Shown: positions 55,698 to 64,000 of the stretch, one piece after another
Layout of the letters: each line of letters starts with the position of its first letter
How positions within the stretch are numbered: the first letter of the stretch is position 1
Assembly: GCF_000808535.1 (NCBI RefSeq)
Contig: NZ_JWLV01000009.1
Span: 62,001 to 126,000, forward strand
Origin: Vibrio sinaloensis
GTDB taxonomy: Bacteria > Pseudomonadota > Gammaproteobacteria > Enterobacterales > Vibrionaceae
DNA: 64,000 bases
Direction of reading: 5' to 3'
Position numbers and translations under genes: made by a program
Notes under the pieces: generated by a model
Seen by the model: only the letters and a program-made list of their open reading frames with translations
What the model was told of the DNA's origin: nothing
The model's database searches: none

Positions 55698-56735
55698 ATG
55701 TCACAAGATAATGCAAAACGCCTCAATAAGTTCATAAGCGAAACGGGCTTTTGCTCTCGCCGAGAAGCTGATCGATTGATTGAGCAAGGTCGCGTCACCA
55801 TCAATGGTCAAGTTCCTGAAATGGGGACAAAAGTGATGCCAGGAGACGATGTTCGCGTCGATGATAAACCAATCAACGCGGTCACTGATAAGCCTGTCTA
55901 CATTGCGCTAAACAAACCAACAGGTATTACCTGCACCACGGAGCGCGATATTCCGGGCAATATCGTTGATTTCGTTGGCCATAAAAAACGCATTTTCCCT
56001 ATTGGTCGCCTTGATAAGCCTTCAGACGGTCTTATCTTTCTGACCAACGATGGTGATATCGTTAACAAAATACTTCGTGCTGGCAATAACCACGAAAAAG
56101 AGTATGTGGTTCGAGTCGATAAACCGATCAGCGATGACTTCATCAAGAAAATGTCTTCGGGCGTGAATATTCTCGATACCATCACCTTGCCGTGTAAAGT
56201 GACTAAAGAGACCAAGTTTTCATTCCGTATTGTTCTAACTCAAGGTCTCAATCGCCAAATCCGCCGCATGTGTGAAGCCTTGGGCTATGAAGTATTCAAA
56301 CTTCGCCGTGTGCGTATTATGAATATTTCACTTGATGGTATTCCGAATGGCCAGTGGCGCTACTTAACAGATGCAGAAGTGGCTGAGATTCTTGCCATGT
56401 GTGAAGGCTCAAGTAACACTGAAGAAGCTTCAAAGATCGATGCCAAAGGTAAACGTATTCGCAAAGCGACAGACGCTAAACTGTTTGATAGCCGAGAAGA
56501 AAACCAAGACTCGACCGCTCGTCGCAACCAGAAACAACGAACCTTCAAAGGCCGTAACGCGGATGAATTCCGTCATGCACCGAACTCTAAGAAAGGTCGC
56601 CACAGCGGTAAGCAAAGTGAGTTTAAAGGTAAGTCAGGTGGCAATAACGGGAAGACCTTCCATAAACCTGCGTCTGAGAACAGTCAACGCCGTAGCAAGC
56701 CAAAGCGCGGTGGCACATTAAGTCTGAAGAAATAA
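55698..56735 (+). CDS. rluF: 23S rRNA pseudouridine synthase RluF
   Basis: A 345-residue RsuA/RluB-type synthase. The S4 RNA-binding domain (about 8-60: [24 protein letters not shown]) is followed by the catalytic domain with the Asp in [18 protein letters not shown] and the [18 protein letters not shown] motif. RluF modifies U2604 of 23S rRNA, and the sequence is closest to E. coli RluF. The C-terminal tail of about 100 residues is rich in Lys, Arg, Gln and Asn and is longer than the E. coli tail (whole protein 290). Confidence 0.93.
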   Translation: MSQDNAKRLNKFISETGFCSRREADRLIEQGRVTINGQVPEMGTKVMPGDDVRVDDKPINAVTDKPVYIALNKPTGITCTTERDIPGNIVDFVGHKKRIFPIGRLDKPSDGLIFLTNDGDIVNKILRAGNNHEKEYVVRVDKPISDDFIKKMSSGVNILDTITLPCKVTKETKFSFRIVLTQGLNRQIRRMCEALGYEVFKLRRVRIMNISLDGIPNGQWRYLTDAEVAEILAMCEGSSNTEEASKIDAKGKRIRKATDAKLFDSREENQDSTARRNQKQRTFKGRNADEFRHAPNSKKGRHSGKQSEFKGKSGGNNGKTFHKPASENSQRRSKPKRGGTLSLKK

Positions 56736-56744
56736 TTAGCAAAC

Positions 56745-56776
56745 GAAAAGGGAGCCAACAATCGGCTCCCTTTTTA
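56745..56776. terminator. Terminator between rluF and upp
   Basis: Stem AAAAGGGAGCC/GGCTCCCTTTT with loop AACAATC, symmetric enough to end both convergent genes. Confidence 0.85.
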
Positions 56777-56796
56777 AATCAGTAACTATCGATAGC

Positions 56797-57423
56797 TTAT
56801 AGAGTACCGAAGATTTTATCGCCTGCATCACCAAGACCAGGGACGATGTAGCCTTTATCGTTTAGCTTCTCATCGATCGCAGCAGTGAATAGCTCAACAT
56901 CTGGGTGTGCTTTTTCTAACGCTTCGATACCTTCAGGAGCAGAAACTAAAACGAGAACTTTAATTGCCTTACAACCCTTCTCTTTAAGTAGGTCGATAGT
57001 AGCGATCATTGAACCACCTGTCGCTAGCATAGGGTCAACAACAAGCGCAATACGCTCATCCATGTTAGACGCTAGCTTGTTGAAGTATGGTACTGGCTCA
57101 AGTGTCTCTTCATCACGGTAGATACCAACAACGCTGATACGAGCACTTGGCATGTGCTCAAGAACGCCATCCATCATACCCAAACCTGCACGTAGGATAG
57201 GCACAACGGTTACCTTTTTACCTTTGATTTGGTCAACTTCAACAGGACCATTCCAACCTTCAATGGTTACTTTTTCCGTTTCAAAGTCTGCAGTCGCCTC
57301 GTACGTTAGTAGGCTACCAACTTCTGTGGCTAGCTCGCGAAAGCGCTTCGTGCTGATGTCACCTTCTCTCATTAGACCTAGTTTGTGTTTAACAAGAGGG
57401 TGTTTTACTTCAACAACTTTCAT
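56797..57423 (-). CDS. upp: Uracil phosphoribosyltransferase
   Basis: A 208-residue salvage enzyme converting uracil and PRPP to UMP, exactly the E. coli length from ATG 57423 ([22 protein letters not shown]). GGAG precedes it by six bases; an ATG two codons earlier is too close to that site. The PRPP loop [16 protein letters not shown] and the C-terminal [16 protein letters not shown] uracil-binding region are conserved. It diverges from purM with a PurR box between. Confidence 0.96.
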   Translation of the reverse strand: MKVVEVKHPLVKHKLGLMREGDISTKRFRELATEVGSLLTYEATADFETEKVTIEGWNGPVEVDQIKGKKVTVVPILRAGLGMMDGVLEHMPSARISVVGIYRDEETLEPVPYFNKLASNMDERIALVVDPMLATGGSMIATIDLLKEKGCKAIKVLVLVSAPEGIEALEKAHPDVELFTAAIDEKLNDKGYIVPGLGDAGDKIFGTL

Positions 57424-57519
57424 TTCCATCTCCGGCTTATGTGGTGATTTTTAAACAAACCTTCAGATTATAAACGATTTCGTTCTCAATTTCTTGCGTA
57501 AAGACAAAAGAAAAAACTC

Positions 57520-57535
57520 ACGCAAACGTTTGCTA
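57520..57535. promoter_or_regulatory. PurR operator between upp and purM
   Basis: ACGCAAACGTTTGCTA matches the PurR consensus ACGCAAACGTTTGCGT at 14 of 16 bases. It lies 67-82 bases upstream of purM, indicating purine repression of purM-purN and possibly of upp. Confidence 0.85.
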
Positions 57536-57601
57536 TATGGGTTTATCCGCTGTTAGAATAGCGCCGTTTTCATATCCAACTTAAAAACCGAGGACTTCCC
57601 T

Positions 57602-58642
57602 GTGAGTGCTGATAACACATCTCTTAGCTATAAAGACGCTGGCGTAGATATCGATGCAGGCAACGCGCTTGTTGACCGTATTAAAGGTGCTGTAAAACGC
57701 ACACGTCGCCCAGAAGTAATGGGTGGTATTGGTGGTTTTGGCGCATTGTGTGAACTGCCAACAAAATACAAACAACCTGTGTTGGTATCAGGTACTGATG
57801 GCGTAGGAACCAAACTTCGCCTCGCTTTGGATATGAACAAGCACGACACCATCGGCGTTGACCTTGTTGCTATGTGTGTGAACGATCTTATTGTTCAAGG
57901 CGCGGAGCCTCTATTTTTCCTAGATTACTACGCTACGGGCAAACTCGACGTTGACACCGCAGCAGACGTTGTCTCTGGCATCGCTGATGGTTGTATTCAG
58001 GCCGGTTGTGCGCTAATTGGTGGTGAAACCGCTGAAATGCCAGGCATGTACGAAGGCGAAGACTACGACGTTGCCGGCTTCTGTGTTGGCGTGGTAGAAA
58101 AAGAAGATGTAATCGACGGTACTAAAGTAGCCGCTGGCGATGCACTTATCGCGGTCGGCTCAAGTGGTCCACACTCAAACGGTTACTCATTAATCCGTAA
58201 GATCCTTGAAGTATCTGGCGCAGATAAAAACGAAGAGCTAGCAGGTCGCACAATCGGTGAGCACCTACTAGAACCAACAAAGATTTACATCAAATCAGCA
58301 CTGAAAATGATTGAGAAACACGACATCCACGCGATTTCTCACATCACAGGTGGTGGTTTCTGGGAAAACATCCCACGCGTACTTCCTGAAGGCACTAAAG
58401 CGGTTGTTGATGGTAACAGCTGGGAATGGCCAATCATCTTCAAATGGCTACAAGAGAAAGGCAACGTAACGACTCACGAAATGTACCGCACATTCAACTG
58501 TGGTGTTGGCCTAGTGATTGCTCTTCCGAAAGATCAAGCCGATGCAGCGGTTGAACTTCTAAATGCAGAAGGTGAAAACGCTTGGGTAATCGGTGAGATC
58601 GCTTCAGCTGAAGCCGGCGAAGAACAAGTAGAGATCAAATAA
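57602..58642 (+). CDS. purM: Phosphoribosylformylglycinamidine cyclo-ligase (AIR synthetase)
   Basis: A 346-residue enzyme that closes FGAM to AIR in purine synthesis. The N-terminus [20 protein letters not shown] matches the family and the start codon is GTG at 57602, preceded by GAGGA. Conserved features: [37 protein letters not shown] and [12 protein letters not shown]. It starts the purM-purN operon. Confidence 0.97.
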   Translation: MSADNTSLSYKDAGVDIDAGNALVDRIKGAVKRTRRPEVMGGIGGFGALCELPTKYKQPVLVSGTDGVGTKLRLALDMNKHDTIGVDLVAMCVNDLIVQGAEPLFFLDYYATGKLDVDTAADVVSGIADGCIQAGCALIGGETAEMPGMYEGEDYDVAGFCVGVVEKEDVIDGTKVAAGDALIAVGSSGPHSNGYSLIRKILEVSGADKNEELAGRTIGEHLLEPTKIYIKSALKMIEKHDIHAISHITGGGFWENIPRVLPEGTKAVVDGNSWEWPIIFKWLQEKGNVTTHEMYRTFNCGVGLVIALPKDQADAAVELLNAEGENAWVIGEIASAEAGEEQVEIK

Positions 58643-58644
58643 GC

Positions 58645-59289
58645 ATGAAGAGTATCGTTGTTTTAGTTTCAGGAAACGGTTCTAACCTACAAGCAATTAT
58701 TGATGCTTGCAGCAAAGACATTACTAACGGTCGTGTCACGGCGGTCTTTTCCAACAAAGCGAATGTCTTTGCTTTAGAGCGAGCAGAAAAAGCAGGGGCA
58801 GCCGCTCACTTCCTTGATCCTAAAGCTTTCGATACTCGTGACGCGTTTGATAAAGAGCTCATGAAGCAGATCGACGAATATCAACCCGATGTCGTTGTAC
58901 TGGCTGGCTATATGCGTATTCTGAGCGGTGAGTTTGTTCGTCACTACCAAGGACGTATGATCAATATTCACCCTTCTCTTCTGCCCAAATACCCTGGCTT
59001 AAATACCTATCAGCGTGCCATTCATGCTGGTGATGAAGAGCATGGCACCAGTGTTCACTTCGTAACAGAGCAACTTGATGGCGGCCCTGTCATCCTACAA
59101 GCTAAAGTGCCAATTTTCGATGAGGATACGGTCGAAACATTGACTGAACGCGTACAAACGCAAGAGCACAGAATCTACCCATTGGTCGTAAAATGGCTAG
59201 TGGAAGAGCGCTTAGTAATGAAAGATGAAAAGGAAGCCTACCTTGATGGAGAGCTTCTTGGGATTCATGGCTACGCTGCCCAAGAGTAA
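58645..59289 (+). CDS. purN: Phosphoribosylglycinamide formyltransferase
   Basis: A 214-residue formyltetrahydrofolate-dependent GAR transformylase. VLVSGNGSNLQAIIDAC is the phosphate-binding start, the catalytic His is in INIHPSLLPKYPG, and the catalytic Asp region is GTSVHFVTEQLDGGPVILQ. It begins two bases after purM ends, so it is translationally coupled, and is followed by a terminator. Confidence 0.97.
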   Translation: MKSIVVLVSGNGSNLQAIIDACSKDITNGRVTAVFSNKANVFALERAEKAGAAAHFLDPKAFDTRDAFDKELMKQIDEYQPDVVVLAGYMRILSGEFVRHYQGRMINIHPSLLPKYPGLNTYQRAIHAGDEEHGTSVHFVTEQLDGGPVILQAKVPIFDEDTVETLTERVQTQEHRIYPLVVKWLVEERLVMKDEKEAYLDGELLGIHGYAAQE

Positions 59290-59308
59290 TTTGGTTTTCA
59301 ATCCATTT

Positions 59309-59337
59309 GGCGAGCTTTCATGCTCGCCTTTTTTTTC
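59309..59337 (+). terminator. Terminator after purN
   Basis: Stem GGCGAGC/GCTCGCC with loop TTTCAT, followed by eight T. Confidence 0.88.
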
Positions 59338-59393
59338 ATCTCTCGTTCATCTTGGGTTAGGTAAATTCAGATTGAACGCATAGGAGAATAGTC

Positions 59394-60050
59394 ATGGATT
59401 TAAAAAGTTTACTCAATCAAGCACTCAACTCAGATATAGTCCAGCAAGGTCAAAAACAACTCAAACAGTAATCCAGCTCAGGTACGCTCAAATCACTTGG
59501 CGCAGGCGCAGTTGGCGGGGGATTAGTGAACCTTCTGATGGGCTCCAAGAAGAGCAAGAAGCTTGGCAAAAAAATGGGGATCAACGCGTTAAAAATTGGA
59601 GGTGTCGCTGAGCTTGGCGCGCTGGCCTATAAGGTATACAACGACGCTCAAACCAATCAGGCCTCTCCTGAACCTCAAAATGAGTTTCGCGAAGATGATC
59701 CAATACATAGCGAACTCATCTTGAAAGCCATGATCGCAGCTGCAAAAGCTGACGGCCATGTAGACACACAAGAAATGGAGCGCATCGAGAACGCACTCAA
59801 AGAGTCGGGAGTTGGCCACCAACTTCAAAGCATTATCCACAATGAGCTGAATAAACCACTCGACCCAAATGAAGTCGCACGTTTGGCCGCGACACCACAG
59901 CAAGCCGCTGAAATTTACCTCGCCTCCTTGATAGTGATAGACGAGCAGAACTTTATGGAAAAAGCCTATTTGCAAGAACTTGCTAAACAAATGCAACTGG
60001 CGCCAGAAGTTATCAACCAGCTTGAGACACAACTGCGTATTGAGCAATAA
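59394..60050 (+). pseudogene. YebE/DUF533 (TerB-like) gene interrupted by an in-frame TAA
   Basis: The natural start is ATG 59394 with AGGAG eight bases upstream, encoding MDLKSLLNQALNSDIVQQGQ and KQLKQ, then a TAA at 59469-59471. The same frame continues for about 192 further codons as SSSGTLKSLGAGAVGGGL..., a hydrophobic glycine-rich segment, then the TerB-like domain (AKADGHVDTQEMERIENAL). YebE proteins are inner membrane proteins with a TerB-like cytoplasmic domain. The rest of the frame is intact, so this looks like one nonsense change, perhaps CAA to TAA; re-initiation at GTG 59526 or ATG 59538 is possible. The gene may be recently disabled or the base may be a sequencing error. Confidence 0.8.
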
Positions 60051-60156
60051 TTGGTCGACAGCCTCTTGGTCTTGCGCTAGAACAACCTTAGCTTTTGAGT
60101 TTGTTCAGACGAGTGTGTATAGTTGAGAGCAGTTATCATTTATTGGAGAATTAGCC

Positions 60157-60363
60157 ATGCAAGTATACGGCTGTTGTGAATTGGTTCGTGAGCTATACGC
60201 TCAGATCGGTAGTGGCGATCAAGCTTATGTCCCTCAGGCAATATCTTGTGCAGTACGAGCACTGAATGACATCGCTGCGGATGAGTCTTTACCAAAGGAA
60301 GCCAGAGAAAAAGCCGCTTTTGCTGCTGCTAATCTACTTATCTCGGACTTCGAGGATAAGTAA
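60157..60363 (+). CDS. yaeP: YaeP family protein
   Basis: A 68-residue protein matching E. coli YaeP in [20 protein letters not shown] and [19 protein letters not shown]. Function unknown. The ribosome site TTGGAG lies upstream. Its stop overlaps the start of the following DUF4250 gene as TAATG, so they are coupled. Confidence 0.9.
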   Translation: MQVYGCCELVRELYAQIGSGDQAYVPQAISCAVRALNDIAADESLPKEAREKAAFAAANLLISDFEDK

Positions 60364-60554
60364 TGAACTTAGCCAACTTTGAAACGATGGATCCTATCAT
60401 GTTGATGAGCATCGTGAACATGAAACTACGTGATGACTTTGGTGGTGATCTGGACAAACTGGCTGCTTACTTCGATATCGACAAAGCGGCGCTTGAAGCA
60501 AAATTAGCTACCGCTGGCTTTGACTTCCTACCTGATGCTGGCCAATTCCGATAA
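60363..60554 (+). CDS. DUF4250 family protein
   Basis: A 63-residue protein with the conserved DPIMLMSIVNMKLRDDFGG start and a terminal segment AGFDFLPDAGQFR. The family is short, helical and of unknown function. Translation is likely coupled to yaeP through the overlapping stop and start. A terminator follows. Confidence 0.87.
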   Translation: MNLANFETMDPIMLMSIVNMKLRDDFGGDLDKLAAYFDIDKAALEAKLATAGFDFLPDAGQFR

Positions 60555-60576
60555 TAAGAATCCACTATTCAGTTAC

Positions 60577-60610
60577 AAAAAAACCGCCCTGTTTGAGGCG
60601 GTTTTTCTTT
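60577..60610. terminator. Terminator between the DUF4250 and DUF3622 genes
   Basis: Stem AAACCGCC/GGCGGTTT with loop CTGTTTGA, A- and T-tracts on both sides. Confidence 0.85.
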
Positions 60611-60626
60611 AAGACAATATAGACGA

Positions 60627-60953
60627 TTACTCTTCGTCAAACATCTCTTCTTCGCGTGCTGCTTTTGCCGCAAGGTAACGCGCTTTTTTCTCAGCCGCTT
60701 CTTGAGCTAGACGCGCTTCGCGTTCTTCACGCTCTTTACGAGCTTCGCCTTTACGCTCATTTCGCGCGGCTTGGTTTTTGATGAAACCCGCTAACTCTTT
60801 TTCTGCCCATTCTTGAGCTGCAGCTTCTGTTTCAAAACCTGACTCACGTTTTGATACTGTCGTCTTACGTGATGTAACTTGGCGAGTAATTTCTGCACAC
60901 CAACCGTTACGTTTTTCAGTAGTACGGATGGCAAATTTTCTATTTTTAGACAT
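60627..60953 (-). CDS. DUF3622 family protein
   Basis: A 108-residue protein. The N-terminal half (RNGWCAEITRQVTSRKTTVSKRESGFETEAAAQEWAEKEL) resembles a small beta-alpha domain similar to AP2/integrase-like arms, an impression from pattern only. The C-terminal half is a long charged helix (RKEREEREARLAQEAAEKK). It is found mainly in vibrios; function unknown. It stands alone. Confidence 0.83.
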   Translation of the reverse strand: MSKNRKFAIRTTEKRNGWCAEITRQVTSRKTTVSKRESGFETEAAAQEWAEKELAGFIKNQAARNERKGEARKEREEREARLAQEAAEKKARYLAAKAAREEEMFDEE

Positions 60954-61099
60954 TTTTCATTCCTAAGGGATTAATCAGGGATTCGGTCAACTTGATCACT
61001 CCATCTAAGCTGAGCTGTTTAACACCATCCCTTGGTAAGCGCGGTATTAGAGCATAAAAGTGAGATCTATGCTCAAATTTTTCGTCGTATTGTACCAAA

Positions 61100-61132
61100 A
61101 ATAAAGCGCTGGTCTCTCAACCAGCGCTTTAC
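61100..61132 (-). terminator. Terminator after purL
   Basis: Stem AAAGCGCTGG/CCAGCGCTTT with loop TCTCTCAA; leftward it is followed by ATTTTTGG. Confidence 0.82.
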
Positions 61133-61161
61133 TATTTTTGTGAACCTTCGACTAAATCAAG

Positions 61162-63999
61162 TTAACCTAAGTTCTTACGTGCGTTTTGGAACATACGCAT
61201 CCAAGCACCGTTCTCGCCCCAACCTTCTGGAGACCATGAGTTAGCCACTGTGCGGAATACACGCTCTGGGTGTGGCATCATGATAGTTACGCGGCCATCT
61301 TGAGTCGTAAGACCTGTGATTGCGTTTGGTGAACCGTTCGGGTTGTTCGGGTATTGCTGAGTTGGGTTACCGTGGTTATCAACGTAACGAACCGCAACCG
61401 TACCTGATGCTTCAATCGCCGCTAGGTGGTCAGCGTCACGAACTTCTACGCGGCCTTCACCGTGTGATACTGCGATTGGCATACGAGAACCTTCCATGCC
61501 GTCGAAGAATACAGAGTCAGATTTCTGAACTTCGACTAGGCTGAAGCGAGCTTCAAAACGCTCAGATTCGTTACGTACGAAACGTGGCCATAGGTCTGCA
61601 CCCGGAATTAGCTCTTTTAGGTTCGATAGCATCTGACAGCCGTTACACACACCAAGTGAGAAGGTATCTTCACGCTCGAAGAATCCTTGGAACTGGCTAC
61701 GTGCTTGCTCATTGAACAGGATAGACTTCGCCCAACCTTCACCCGCACCTAGTACGTCACCGTAAGAGAAACCACCACAAGCCACTAGACCTTGGTACTC
61801 TTCAAGTACCGCTTGACCGGTTAGGATATCGCTCATGTGGATATCTGTTGCTTCAAAGCCTGCACGATCAAAGGCTGCTGCCATCTCAACGTGAGAGTTA
61901 ACACCCTGCTCACGCAGAATTGCCATCTTAGGCTTAGCACCTTTAGCAATGTAAGGTGCTGCAATGTCTTCGTTCACATCGAAGCTTAGCTTAACGTTCA
62001 GACCTGGGTCAGAGTTGTCTTTCTTCGCCTCAAACTCTTGGTCAGCACATGCTGGGTTATCACGTAGACCTTGCATCTTGTGCGTTGTCTCAGCCCAGAT
62101 AGTACGTAGTTCAGTGCGGTTACGCTCAAGAACGACTGTCTCACCAGAAGTAATCACTAGCTCATCAGATGCTTCTACAGAGCCGATTACGTGTGAACAC
62201 GCTTCTAGGCCATTTGCTGCTAACGTTGAAAGTACAGCGTCTAAATCTTCGTTCTTAACCTGAAGTACTGCACCTAGCTCTTCATTAAATAGTGCAGCTA
62301 GAGCATCATCACCTAATGCTTCAATGTTCGCTTTCACACCACAGTGACCCGCAAATGCCATCTCAGCAAGAGTAACGAATAGACCGCCATCGCCCTTATC
62401 GTGGTAAGCCACTACTTGATCGTTCGCAACTAGAGTTTGAACGCCTTCGTAGAAACCTTTTAGCTGCGCTGCGTTGTCTACGTCTGCTGGCTTGTCACCA
62501 AGCTGTTTGTAAACCTGTGCTAGTGCTGTTGCACCTAGACGGTTCTGACCGTTACCTAGGTCGATAAGAACTAGTGACGTGTCACCTTTATCAGTGCGAA
62601 GCTGAGGAGTAATTGTCTTACGTACATCTTCAACACGAGCAAACGCAGTGATGATTAGAGATAGCGGAGACGTTACTTCTTTCTGCTCGCCATTCTCTTC
62701 CCACTTAGTCTTCATCGACATTGAGTCTTTACCCACAGGGATAGTCAGACCAAGTGCTGGACATAGCTCTTCACCCACCGCTTTCACTGCTTCGTAAAGA
62801 CCAGCATCTTCACCCGGGTGACCTGCTGGAGACATCCAGTTTGCAGACAGTTTAATGTGTTTGATATCACCGATGTTAGTCGCTGCGATGTTAGTGATCG
62901 CTTCACCAACCGCTAGACGAGCCGAAGCACCGAAGTCTAGTAGAGCAACTGGCGTACGCTCACCCATCGACATCGCTTCACCATGGTAAGTGTCGTAGCT
63001 TGCTGCGGTTACCGCGCAGTTTGCTACTGGAACCTGCCAAGGGCCAACCATTTGGTCACGCGCAACAAGACCAGTCACCGTGCGGTCACCGATAGTGATT
63101 AGGAATGTTTTTTCTGCAACCGTTGGAAGACGTAGAACACGATCCACTGCTTCGTTTAGCTCGATACCGTCACGGTTAACTGCAGGGTTGTTCGCTTTTA
63201 GCGTCTTCGCATCACGGTGCATCTTAGGTGTCTTACCAAGAAGCACATCCATTGGCATGTCGATTGGCGTGTTGTCGAAGTGTGAATCTTCAAGTTTCAG
63301 TTCACGCTCTTCCGTTGCCACACCTACTACAGCGTATGGTGCGCGCTCACGCTTACAGATCGCATCGAATACTTCCATATTCTCTGGCGCAACTGCCATT
63401 ACGTAACGCTCTTGAGATTCGTTACACCAGATTTCAAGTGGGCTCATGCCTGGTTCGTCGTTTGGTACGTCACGTAGTTGGAAGATACCACCACGCTCAC
63501 CATCATCAACAAGCTCTGGAAGTGCGTTAGAGATACCGCCCGCGCCCACATCGTGGATAAACGCGATTGGGTTAGCGTCACCAAGTTGCCAACAACGGTC
63601 GATTACTTCCTGACAGCGACGCTCCATCTCTGGGTTTTCACGCTGTACTGAAGCGAAATCTAGGTCTTCTGCTGATTGACCAGATGCCATTGAAGAAGCT
63701 GCACCACCGCCAAGACCGATGTTCATTGCAGGACCACCAAGTACGATTAGGCTTGCACCTACTGGGATTTCTTTCTTCTGAACGTGCTCGTCACGAATGT
63801 TACCCATACCACCAGCAATCATGATTGGCTTGTGGTAACCACGAACCTCAACACCGGCGTGAGAGTTAACTTTCTCTTCATAAGTTCGGAAGTAACCAAG
63901 TAGGTTTGGACGACCAAATTCGTTATTGAACGCCGCACCACCAAGTGGGCCTTCTAGCATGATATCTAGTGCGTTAACGATGCGACCTGGCTTACCGAA
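61162..63999 (-). CDS. purL: Phosphoribosylformylglycinamidine synthase PurL, partial
   Basis: About 945 residues of the large fused enzyme (about 1,300 in E. coli); the N-terminal third is outside the window. It converts FGAR to FGAM with glutamine and ATP. The ATP-grasp-like synthase part shows [19 protein letters not shown] and [20 protein letters not shown]. The C-terminal glutaminase domain has the nucleophile in [10 protein letters not shown] and the His-Glu in [10 protein letters not shown]. The frame is open to the window edge with no damage. It shares the pathway with purM and purN. Confidence 0.97.
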   Translation of the reverse strand, partial: FGKPGRIVNALDIMLEGPLGGAAFNNEFGRPNLLGYFRTYEEKVNSHAGVEVRGYHKPIMIAGGMGNIRDEHVQKKEIPVGASLIVLGGPAMNIGLGGGAASSMASGQSAEDLDFASVQRENPEMERRCQEVIDRCWQLGDANPIAFIHDVGAGGISNALPELVDDGERGGIFQLRDVPNDEPGMSPLEIWCNESQERYVMAVAPENMEVFDAICKRERAPYAVVGVATEERELKLEDSHFDNTPIDMPMDVLLGKTPKMHRDAKTLKANNPAVNRDGIELNEAVDRVLRLPTVAEKTFLITIGDRTVTGLVARDQMVGPWQVPVANCAVTAASYDTYHGEAMSMGERTPVALLDFGASARLAVGEAITNIAATNIGDIKHIKLSANWMSPAGHPGEDAGLYEAVKAVGEELCPALGLTIPVGKDSMSMKTKWEENGEQKEVTSPLSLIITAFARVEDVRKTITPQLRTDKGDTSLVLIDLGNGQNRLGATALAQVYKQLGDKPADVDNAAQLKGFYEGVQTLVANDQVVAYHDKGDGGLFVTLAEMAFAGHCGVKANIEALGDDALAALFNEELGAVLQVKNEDLDAVLSTLAANGLEACSHVIGSVEASDELVITSGETVVLERNRTELRTIWAETTHKMQGLRDNPACADQEFEAKKDNSDPGLNVKLSFDVNEDIAAPYIAKGAKPKMAILREQGVNSHVEMAAAFDRAGFEATDIHMSDILTGQAVLEEYQGLVACGGFSYGDVLGAGEGWAKSILFNEQARSQFQGFFEREDTFSLGVCNGCQMLSNLKELIPGADLWPRFVRNESERFEARFSLVEVQKSDSVFFDGMEGSRMPIAVSHGEGRVEVRDADHLAAIEASGTVAVRYVDNHGNPTQQYPNNPNGSPNAITGLTTQDGRVTIMMPHPERVFRTVANSWSPEGWGENGAWMRMFQNARKNLG

Positions 64000-64000
64000 A

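Overview
The window is chromosomal core DNA from a Vibrio or close Vibrionaceae relative, about 45% GC and densely coded on both strands. The assignment rests on the PomA/PomB sodium-driven stator, several families concentrated in vibrios (DUF3549, DUF3301, DUF3622), a chitin/N-acetylglucosamine block whose NagE lacks the IIA domain, an 883-residue lipoprotein chitobiase like those of marine vibrios, and gammaproteobacterial gene orders shared with E. coli (gcvB/gcvA-ygdD-rlmM, xseB-ispA-dxs, sdhCDAB-sucABCD, ybfF/seqA-pgm, fldA-fur, glnS-nagE, purM-purN). The window is cut inside ppnN at the left edge and inside purL at the right edge.

Layout. 1-2.6 kb: ppnN end, xni and a secreted nuclease. 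2.6-5.7 kb: a leftward operon gcvA, alpha/beta hydrolase, ygdD, rlmM, with the divergent small RNA GcvB at about 5.70-5.90 kb. 6-9.4 kb: thiI and the stator operon pomAB behind a sigma-28-like promoter. 9.6-12.6 kb: xseB-ispA-dxs for isoprenoid precursors. 12.7-15.6 kb: truC, yqcC and small conserved proteins. 15.76-16.2 kb: a leftward CsrB-family regulatory RNA with about 30 GGA triplets and a VarA/UvrY-like box upstream. 16.4-19.4 kb: a small KfrA-like protein, then a BMP-type periplasmic binding protein coupled to a membrane GGDEF protein. 19.5-30.8 kb: a TCA block sdhCDAB-sucABCD with divergent gltA. 30.9-37.8 kb: ybgI, DUF1853, pgm, seqA, ybfF, DUF2788, fldA, DUF4442, fur. 37.9-44.3 kb: glnS and divergent nagE/nagA-nagC with two NagC-like operators around a CRP site. 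44.4-54.1 kb: CPA2 antiporter, asnB, rfaH, POT peptide transporter, chitobiase and a TraB/GumN protein. 54.1-54.5 kb: tRNA-Pro(TGG) followed by decayed tandem copies of its 3' end and terminator. 54.7-61 kb: DUF3149, smrA, rluF, upp/purM-purN around a PurR box, a yebE-like gene broken by a nonsense codon, yaeP, DUF4250, DUF3622. 61.1 kb to the end: purL.

Functional links: the chitobiase releases GlcNAc, which NagE imports and NagA deacetylates under NagC and CRP control. Succinate dehydrogenase, 2-oxoglutarate dehydrogenase, succinyl-CoA synthetase and citrate synthase form one respiratory block with ArcA-like repeats upstream of sdhC. Two global regulatory RNAs, GcvB and CsrB, lie in intergenic regions. 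No prophage, insertion sequence, CRISPR array or defence island was seen. The least ordinary signals are the binding-protein/GGDEF pair and the tRNA-Pro repeat remnants.
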